Assembly (NCBI RefSeq): GCF_000165795.1
Contig: NZ_CM001022.1
Coordinates: 2,451,812 to 2,515,811 of the forward strand
Length of the DNA: 64,000 bases
Direction: 5' to 3'
Source: Aminomonas paucivorans DSM 12260
GTDB taxonomy: Bacteria > Synergistota > Synergistia > Synergistales > Synergistaceae
Under the pieces are notes generated by a model. It did not search any database. It was not told the DNA's origin and saw nothing but the letters and a program-made list of their open reading frames with translations. A program made the position numbers and the translations under genes. Below, one piece after another: positions 59,350 to 64,000 of the stretch. Each line of letters opens with the position of its first letter. The stretch's first letter is position 1.

Positions 59350-60030
59350 ATGAAGGCCCCCACTGCGGAGGATCGGGCGCATCAGGAGATCCTGAAGCTG
59401 ATCGTGAGTCAGAAGTACGCCCCCGGGGACCGGCTGGTGGAGACGGAGCTGGCGGAGGAGCTGGGCTTGAGCCGCACCCCCGTGCGCAACGCCCTGCGGA
59501 AGCTCCTGGCGGAGGGGGTGCTGGAAAGCGAAAAGGGGGTGGGGTGTTCCATCCCCCGTCTGACCCCCTCGGACATGGAAGGGGTCTTCCAGACCCGCAT
59601 CCTCCTGGAAAGCCGGGCCGCCGCGGCGGCCGCCAAGACCGCCTCCCGACCGGAGATCGAACGGCTCCAGAAGCTCCTGGAGGAGGAGCGGTCCCTCTAC
59701 GTCGCCGGGGAGATGGACCGGTACACCCGGATCAACGAGCGCCTCCACCTGGGCATCGCCGCCCTGAGCAAGAACGACTACATCGAGCGCTTCGCCCGGC
59801 AGGTGTTCTGGCGGTCCGAGCTGTACATCTTCTTCTTCGACCGATTCTACGCCAACCGGGCTCCCCAGGAGGAGCTGCTCCGGGACCCGGAGCAGTCCCG
59901 AAGCTGCCGGGAACACGCCGAGCTGATCGAGGCCATCGCCGCCCGGGATGCGAAGCGGGCGGAGGAGGCCATGAGAACCCACGTGACCTCCACCTACCAG
60001 ACCCTGACCCAGAGGGTCACCCTGTTCTAG
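59350..60030 (+). CDS. GntR-family (FadR subfamily) transcriptional regulator
   Basis: Regulator of 226 residues. The N-terminal winged helix has EILKLIVSQKYAPGDRLVETELAEELGLSRTPVRNALRKLLAEGVLESEKGVGCSI. The all-helical FCD effector domain follows (DMEGVFQTRILLESRAAAAAA, INERLHLGIAALSKNDYIERFARQVF, SREHAELIEAIAARDAKRAEEAMRTHV-like block), with the metal-binding Asp/His residues expected in FCD domains. ATG 59350 follows AGGAGG by 6 nt. It precedes, on the same strand, an NhaC-type transporter and a saccharopine-dehydrogenase-like gene 260 bp downstream, which it probably controls. Confidence 0.95.
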   Translation: MKAPTAEDRAHQEILKLIVSQKYAPGDRLVETELAEELGLSRTPVRNALRKLLAEGVLESEKGVGCSIPRLTPSDMEGVFQTRILLESRAAAAAAKTASRPEIERLQKLLEEERSLYVAGEMDRYTRINERLHLGIAALSKNDYIERFARQVFWRSELYIFFFDRFYANRAPQEELLRDPEQSRSCREHAELIEAIAARDAKRAEEAMRTHVTSTYQTLTQRVTLF

Positions 60031-60048
60031 CCGCCCCGTAAGGGGCGG
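60031..60048 (+). terminator. Hairpin directly after the gntR stop
   Basis: CCGCCCC-GTAA-GGGGCGG starts at the base after the stop codon. No T-run follows, so it may stabilise the mRNA end or terminate weakly. Confidence 0.4.
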
Positions 60049-60290
60049 GCAAAGCGGCTGTCTGAGAACGCCCCGTTTCGGGAGAGGGCCCGCCCCTCCC
60101 GCTGGATGGATTGTTGTCTTTTCGGCTTTCCCCGAGGACCGTTCCTTCATCTCCCCCCCTCGGCGTGTTGCGCAGAAGGCTTCCCCAATCGAAGGCTCCC
60201 GAAGGGAGGGATGGGATGTCCGACCCGATCCCCTGATGGTGCAGTGCCCTACAGACCGGTTCCACGACATGGAAAGGAGAGAGAACGGAC

Positions 60291-61838
60291 ATGGAGAGTT
60301 ACGGCTTCCTTTCGATCCTTCCCCCCCTGGTGGCGGTTCTTCTGGCCTGGCGGTTCAAGAACGTGCTGGCCTCCCTGCTGGCAGGCTGCTTCACCGGAAC
60401 CCTGATCCTGTTCCACGGGAACCCCATGACGGCGGTGGTGGACCTGATCCGCAACACCATCTTCGTGCAGGCCGCGGACGCCTACAACTCCAACCTGCTG
60501 GTGATGATGGTGTTCATCGGAGGGTTCGTGGGGGTGGTCACCTACTCCGGCGGAGCCCGGGCCTTCGCGGAGAAGTCGGCGGCCTGGATCAGCAGCCGGG
60601 CCAAGACCCAGGTGGCCACGTGGCTTGCGGGCATCCTGGTTTTCTTCTCCGACTCCGCCAGCCCCCTGCTGGTGGGATCCGTGTTCCAACCCATCTGCGA
60701 CCGCATGAGGGTGAGCCGGGAGAAGCTGGCCTGGCTGTTGGACACCACCGCCTCCCCGGTATGCATCCTCATCCCCTTCATCGGCTGGGGCATCTTCATC
60801 CAGGGGCTCATCCAGAAGGAGTACGCCGCCCTGAAGCTGGCGGACTCGGAATGGGACGTGTTCCTCCAGGTGATCCCCTTCCAGTTCTACGCCCTGGGAG
60901 CCCTGGCCATGGTGCCCCTGGTGGCCTTCCTGGGCTTCGAGTTCTCCGCCATGTACCGGGCGGAGGAACGGACCCGCCGCACCGGCCAGCCCTTCTGGCC
61001 CGAGGCCAAGCCCCTGCGCCCCTCCGTGGAGTTCGATACCTTCCAGGGAACCCAGCCCCGGGCCTCCCTGATCCTGGTGCCCCTGTTCATCCTCTTCGCC
61101 TGCATCGTCGGGCTGCTGCTGCCCTTCGGCTTCCCCTTCCAGAAGATCAACGGCTCCATGCTCCGCACCGCCCTCTGCACGGGCTACTTCCTGGGCGCCC
61201 TGGCCTGCATGGCCATGATGGTGGGCATGAAGATCAAGACCGCCGGGGAGGCCTACGGCATGTACATGCAGGGGGCCCGGGAGATGATGTTCATCCTCAT
61301 GATCCTGGTGCTGGCCTGGTCCCTGGGATCGGTGTGCAAGGCCGTGGGCACTGCGGGGTACATCGTGAACCTGGCCAAGGGCAGCGTGCCCGGCTGGGCC
61401 GTGCCGTCGCTGCTCTTCGTCACCGGCGCCCTGGTGAGCTTCGCCACCGGCTCCTCCTGGGGCACCTTCGCCATCCTCATCCCCCTGGCGGTCCCCATGG
61501 CCCACGGCCTGGAGGCCCCCATCCTGGTCTCCATCGGGGCGGTGCTCTCCGGGGGGCTCTTCGGGGACCACTGTTCCCCCATCTCCGACACCACCATCCT
61601 CTCCTCCATGGGAGCGGCCTGCGACCACCTGGACCACGTGAAGACCCAGCTCCCCTACGCCGTCACCGTGGCTCTGGCCTCCCTGGGGGCCTACGTGGTG
61701 GCGGGGATCTTCCCCCACCCGGCGGTGCTGGCCCTCTCCCTGGGGCTGGTGGCGGTCCTCCTGGTGGTCTTCGGGAAGATCTGGGGAAGGCGCGTGGAGA
61801 ACTACACCGTGAAGGACCTGGAGCGGGAAGGGGCCTGA
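60291..61838 (+). CDS. NhaC-superfamily Na+/H+ antiporter-like transporter (second copy type)
   Basis: Polytopic inner-membrane transporter of 515 residues. Family features are VVTYSGGARAFAEKSAAWISSRAKTQ, FFSDSASPLLVGSVFQPICDRMRVSREKLAWLLDTTASPVCILIPFIGWG, and the C-terminal GSSWGTFAILIPLAVPMAHG with LFGDHCSPISDTTILSSMGAACDHLDHV. It belongs to a different subgroup from the protein at 8904-10436 (YfkN/YqkI-like rather than the kamA-linked type), judging from the SDSASPLLVGS block. ATG 60291 follows AAGGAGAGAG by about 8 nt. The gene is 46 nt upstream of the saccharopine-dehydrogenase-like gene. An amino acid may be the real substrate. Confidence 0.92.
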   Translation: MESYGFLSILPPLVAVLLAWRFKNVLASLLAGCFTGTLILFHGNPMTAVVDLIRNTIFVQAADAYNSNLLVMMVFIGGFVGVVTYSGGARAFAEKSAAWISSRAKTQVATWLAGILVFFSDSASPLLVGSVFQPICDRMRVSREKLAWLLDTTASPVCILIPFIGWGIFIQGLIQKEYAALKLADSEWDVFLQVIPFQFYALGALAMVPLVAFLGFEFSAMYRAEERTRRTGQPFWPEAKPLRPSVEFDTFQGTQPRASLILVPLFILFACIVGLLLPFGFPFQKINGSMLRTALCTGYFLGALACMAMMVGMKIKTAGEAYGMYMQGAREMMFILMILVLAWSLGSVCKAVGTAGYIVNLAKGSVPGWAVPSLLFVTGALVSFATGSSWGTFAILIPLAVPMAHGLEAPILVSIGAVLSGGLFGDHCSPISDTTILSSMGAACDHLDHVKTQLPYAVTVALASLGAYVVAGIFPHPAVLALSLGLVAVLLVVFGKIWGRRVENYTVKDLEREGA

Positions 61839-61884
61839 CCCCGCCCTCCGGGGACACGCAAAGAAAGCGAGGCTGGATCAAGGC

Positions 61885-63216
61885 ATGAAGAACGTACTGG
61901 TGTTCGGGGCGGGAAGGGTCTGCGGCCCCTGCGTCCGCTACCTGGCCGCCCGGGAGGGCGTGGACGTGACAGTGGTGGACGCGGTGCAGGAGAACCTGGA
62001 CCGGGTCCTGGAAGGGACCCGGGGCAAGGGCATCCGGGCGGACGCGGCCTCCCGCATGGGAGAGCTGCTGGAGCGGGAACGGCCCCAGGTGGCCATCGGC
62101 CTCCTGCCCCCCCGGTTTCTGGTCCCCCTGGCGGAGCAATGCGTGAAGCACCGGGTCCACCTGGTGGCCCCTTCCTACGCCAAGGAGGAGCTTCGGGCCC
62201 TGGACGGCCCGGCCCGGGAGGCGGGGGTGACCCTGCTGGCGGAACTGGGCCTGGACCCGGGGATCGACCACCTCTCCGCGGCCCGCACGGTGAGCCGCAT
62301 CCACCACATGGGGGGGCGGGTGGACGCCTTCTGGTCCGTCTGCGGTGCCCTCCCCGCCCCGGAGTCCAACGACAACCCCCTGGGCTACAAGCTCTCCTGG
62401 GCCCCGGGAAGTCTGGTGGGGGCCAGCCGGCGGGACGCCCGGATCCTGGAGGACGGGGCGGAGCGCCTCCTGCCCGACGGAGAGACCTTCCGCCGGGTGG
62501 GGCTGACGGAGATCCGGGGGTTGGGGTGGTTCGAGCACTACGCCAACGCGGACTCCCTGCCCTACGTGAAGCTCTACGACATGCCGGAGGTCCGAAACGT
62601 CTACCGGGGCACCCTGCGCTACCCCGGATGGTGCGAGACGGTGTGCGCCCTTCGGGAACTGGGGTTCTTCGACCTGGAGCGGGTCGACTTCCGGGGACGG
62701 ACCTTCCCCTCCCTGCTGCGGGAACGGATGGGGATCAGCTCCTCCGCCTGCCTGAAGACGAAGGTCCTGGAACGGATCGGGGCCCGTCCCCACCACGCCG
62801 TGGCCCTGCGCCTGGAGTGGCTTGGGGTCTTCGAGGACACCCCCCTGCCCCTGGAGGAGGGGACCATGCAGGACCTGACGGCGGCGCAGTACGAACAACG
62901 TCTGCCCTTCCTCCCGGGGGAGCGGGACCTGGTGGCCATGGAGCACCGCTACGAGGCCACCTTCCCCGCCACGGGCAGGCGCTTCCGGTTCACCTCCACC
63001 CTGGTGGACCGGGGGACCGTGGGCTCCCCGGAGGGGACCTCCATCGCCCGCACCACCGGCCTGCCCCCCGCCATGGGGGCCCGGATGCTCCTGGAGGGCC
63101 GGGTGCGCCGCGCCGGTCTGGTGGTGCCCACCACCCCGGACCTGTACGAACCCCTCCTGGAAGAGCTGGAAGGGCACGGCATCCGCTTCCGGGAGCGGGA
63201 GGAGCTGCTGGACTAG
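61885..63216 (+). CDS. Saccharopine dehydrogenase-family protein
   Basis: NAD(P)-dependent oxidoreductase-like protein of 443 residues. The Rossmann start is KNVLVFGAGRVCGPCVRYLAAREGVDVTVVD, and LLAELGLDPGIDHLSAARTV with SVCGALPAPESNDNPLGYKLSWAPGSLVG matches the saccharopine dehydrogenase (glutamate-forming) family. The central domain includes YPGWCETVCALRELGFFD. In lysine metabolism this family links lysine-derived aminoadipate semialdehyde and glutamate, but homologues act on other amino acids. ATG 61885 lacks a strong ribosome site (AAGAAAGCGAGG upstream). It follows the NhaC-type transporter, suggesting uptake and oxidation of the same compound. Confidence 0.9.
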   Translation: MKNVLVFGAGRVCGPCVRYLAAREGVDVTVVDAVQENLDRVLEGTRGKGIRADAASRMGELLERERPQVAIGLLPPRFLVPLAEQCVKHRVHLVAPSYAKEELRALDGPAREAGVTLLAELGLDPGIDHLSAARTVSRIHHMGGRVDAFWSVCGALPAPESNDNPLGYKLSWAPGSLVGASRRDARILEDGAERLLPDGETFRRVGLTEIRGLGWFEHYANADSLPYVKLYDMPEVRNVYRGTLRYPGWCETVCALRELGFFDLERVDFRGRTFPSLLRERMGISSSACLKTKVLERIGARPHHAVALRLEWLGVFEDTPLPLEEGTMQDLTAAQYEQRLPFLPGERDLVAMEHRYEATFPATGRRFRFTSTLVDRGTVGSPEGTSIARTTGLPPAMGARMLLEGRVRRAGLVVPTTPDLYEPLLEELEGHGIRFREREELLD

Positions 63217-63242
63217 ACGGAATCGGCGTCGGCACAAACGTC

Positions 63243-63279
63243 GCGGGGGCGGGGGACCTTCTCGGTCTCCCGCCCCCGC
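63243..63279. terminator. Long hairpin terminator between convergent genes
   Basis: GCGGGGGCGGG..GGACC and GGTCT..CCCGCCCCCGC form a continuous stem of about 16 bp (one G-U pair) with a TTCTC loop. It ends 25 bp before the stop of the convergent minus-strand gene. The T-content after it is modest. Confidence 0.65.
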
Positions 63280-63303
63280 ATCGTCTCTGTCCCCCGGGGT
63301 TGC

Positions 63304-63693
63304 CTATTCCACCACGGGAGGAGGCAGGCGATACCCCTCTCCGCCCTGCGCCAGCACGGGCAGGGAGAGCATGACCCGATCCTCGAAGGAGAAGGACACG
63401 GACCGCTCCACCGTCTTGGTCACGTTGCCGTTTCCGTCCAGGATCTCCAGCTTCACCTGGGCACGAAGACCCCGGGTCTGGACCACGTCCCGGTCGTCCG
63501 CGGCGAACTCCAGGGGTTCCCCCCCGTCCACGGTGACCCGTACCGACTCCAGGGCAGGAACCTCCGCCCCTCCCACGGCCAGGGCCTTGTTGTCCAGGAA
63601 CACCTGGTGCTCCTTGCCCAGGGCGAAGAGCACCACCCCGAGCCCCACGAGGAGCAGCACCAGAACGGTTCGGATGCCGTTGCGTCGCGTCAT
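63304..63693 (-). CDS. Small membrane-anchored protein, DUF6672-like, next to an ABC permease
   Basis: Protein of 129 residues with an N-terminal membrane anchor (TVLVLLLVGLGVVLFALG) and a beta-rich extracytoplasmic part (HQVFLDNKALAVGGAEVPALESVRVTVDGGEPLEFAADDRDVVQTRG...KLEILDGNGNVTKTVERSVSF). I recall similar short proteins (DUF6672) beside sugar/nucleoside ABC transporters, but cannot confirm this. ATG 63693. It lies 16 bp after the ABC permease gene on the same strand, so it is probably an accessory of that transporter. Function unknown. Confidence 0.7.
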   Translation of the reverse strand: MTRRNGIRTVLVLLLVGLGVVLFALGKEHQVFLDNKALAVGGAEVPALESVRVTVDGGEPLEFAADDRDVVQTRGLRAQVKLEILDGNGNVTKTVERSVSFSFEDRVMLSLPVLAQGGEGYRLPPPVVE

Positions 63694-63709
63694 GGTCTGT
63701 CCTCCTCCC

Positions 63710-64000
63710 TCACGCCGTGTCCCCGCGCAGGCTGCGCCTCGCCCGCTCCCGGTCCTTCTGCCGCCTCCAGGCGTGCAGGGCCAGGGAGATGGCGATGATG
63801 CCGTAGGAGACGAACACCCGGAAGTACTCGCCCAACTGGGCCTGGCCGATGAGTTCCTTGCCCGCCATGGGGGAGACCACGAACATCAGGTGGAAGAGCA
63901 CCACCCCCACGAAGACGTTGGTGATGGTGGCCCGGGCCACCGTGGCACCTCCGATGAGCAGGGCGGCGATGGCGAACATCCCCGCCTGGTCATGGCTGTT
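63710..64000 (-). CDS. ABC transporter permease, RbsC/BPD_transp_2 type (partial, 5' end outside window)
   Basis: C-terminal fragment of an inner-membrane ABC permease, open to the window edge. The sequence MFAIAALLIGGATVARATITNVFVGVVLFHLMFVV followed by a periplasmic loop (KELIGQAQLGEYFRVFVSYGIIAISLALHAW) and a basic C-terminus (RRQKDRERARRSLRG) fits the last helices of ribose/nucleoside-type permeases. About 97 codons are visible. It heads the minus-strand pair with the small DUF6672-like protein. Substrate and partner subunits lie outside the window. Confidence 0.75.
   Translation of the reverse strand, partial: NSHDQAGMFAIAALLIGGATVARATITNVFVGVVLFHLMFVVSPMAGKELIGQAQLGEYFRVFVSYGIIAISLALHAWRRQKDRERARRSLRGDTA

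Overview
The window is a high-GC bacterial chromosome segment with the marks of an anaerobic, amino-acid-fermenting member of the Synergistota. It resembles Aminomonas and its relatives, although the genus is an inference. The evidence is a selenoprotein-type glycine/sarcosine/betaine reductase component B, lysine 2,3-aminomutase, several amino-acid aminotransferases and transporters, a sensory [FeFe]-hydrogenase, and a surface protein ending in a Gly-Cys/hydrophobic/basic tail of the Synergist-CTERM type. I see no rRNA, tRNA, IS element, prophage or CRISPR array.

Region by region. (1) 1-5.2 kb: a minus-strand operon with aminotransferase, threonine-synthase-like PLP enzyme, livH and livM (cut by the edge). 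An IclR regulator with a promoter and a near-perfect operator palindrome lies upstream. (2) 5.4-12.3 kb: a PucR-type regulator, a dCache chemoreceptor, an NhaC-superfamily transporter, and lysine 2,3-aminomutase with a long hairpin-rich leader. (3) 12.3-23.6 kb: recQ, a DHH phosphoesterase, and a tightly packed minus-strand operon. That operon encodes an RsbW-like/GNAT fusion, an MFS exporter, an N-acylamino-acid racemase/OSBS-like enolase-superfamily enzyme, a GNAT-adenylating-enzyme fusion and an MscS channel. It looks like an uncharacterised N-acyl amino acid pathway. (4) 23.7-27.4 kb: a Ca2+-type P-ATPase and a secreted beta-propeller protein. (5) 27.5-31.6 kb: grdE-type and grdB-type (UGA = selenocysteine) reductase genes, divergent from a CdaR-type regulator. 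(6) 31.8-35.9 kb: a tRNA-binding protein, then a thioredoxin-like [2Fe-2S] protein, an [FeFe]-hydrogenase/PAS sensor and a SpoIIE phosphatase, preceded by a sigma70 promoter and a Rex-like site. (7) 36-41.1 kb: a beta-helix repeat surface protein divergent from a membrane-spanning LuxR-type protein, then an HD-GYP protein. (8) 41.2-45.0 kb: an iron-uptake locus (DtxR-type regulator, two FeoA, FeoB, DUF2023) with two matching candidate operators. (9) 45.0-46.5 kb: a stand-alone trpB behind a classical Trp leader peptide and two tandem terminators. (10) 46.5-55.6 kb: a chemoreceptor, a periplasmic-binding/PAS/HD-GYP sensor, an exported M20 peptidase, cobO, a cytoplasmic chemoreceptor fused to a Rossmann domain, and a class II photolyase. 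(11) 55.6-64 kb: MerR plus MATE efflux, an aminotransferase, a GntR-NhaC-saccharopine-dehydrogenase-like cluster, and the edge of an ABC sugar/nucleoside-type permease locus.

Taken together, the genes describe a cell that imports amino acids and peptides, interconverts and deaminates them, and disposes of electrons through Grd reductases. It senses the outcome through chemoreceptors, c-di-GMP phosphodiesterases and a hydrogenase-based sensor. Many regulators sit beside their probable targets. Translational coupling (GTGA or TGATG overlaps) recurs in the operons. Gene functions are inferred from motifs read by eye; no database search was possible.
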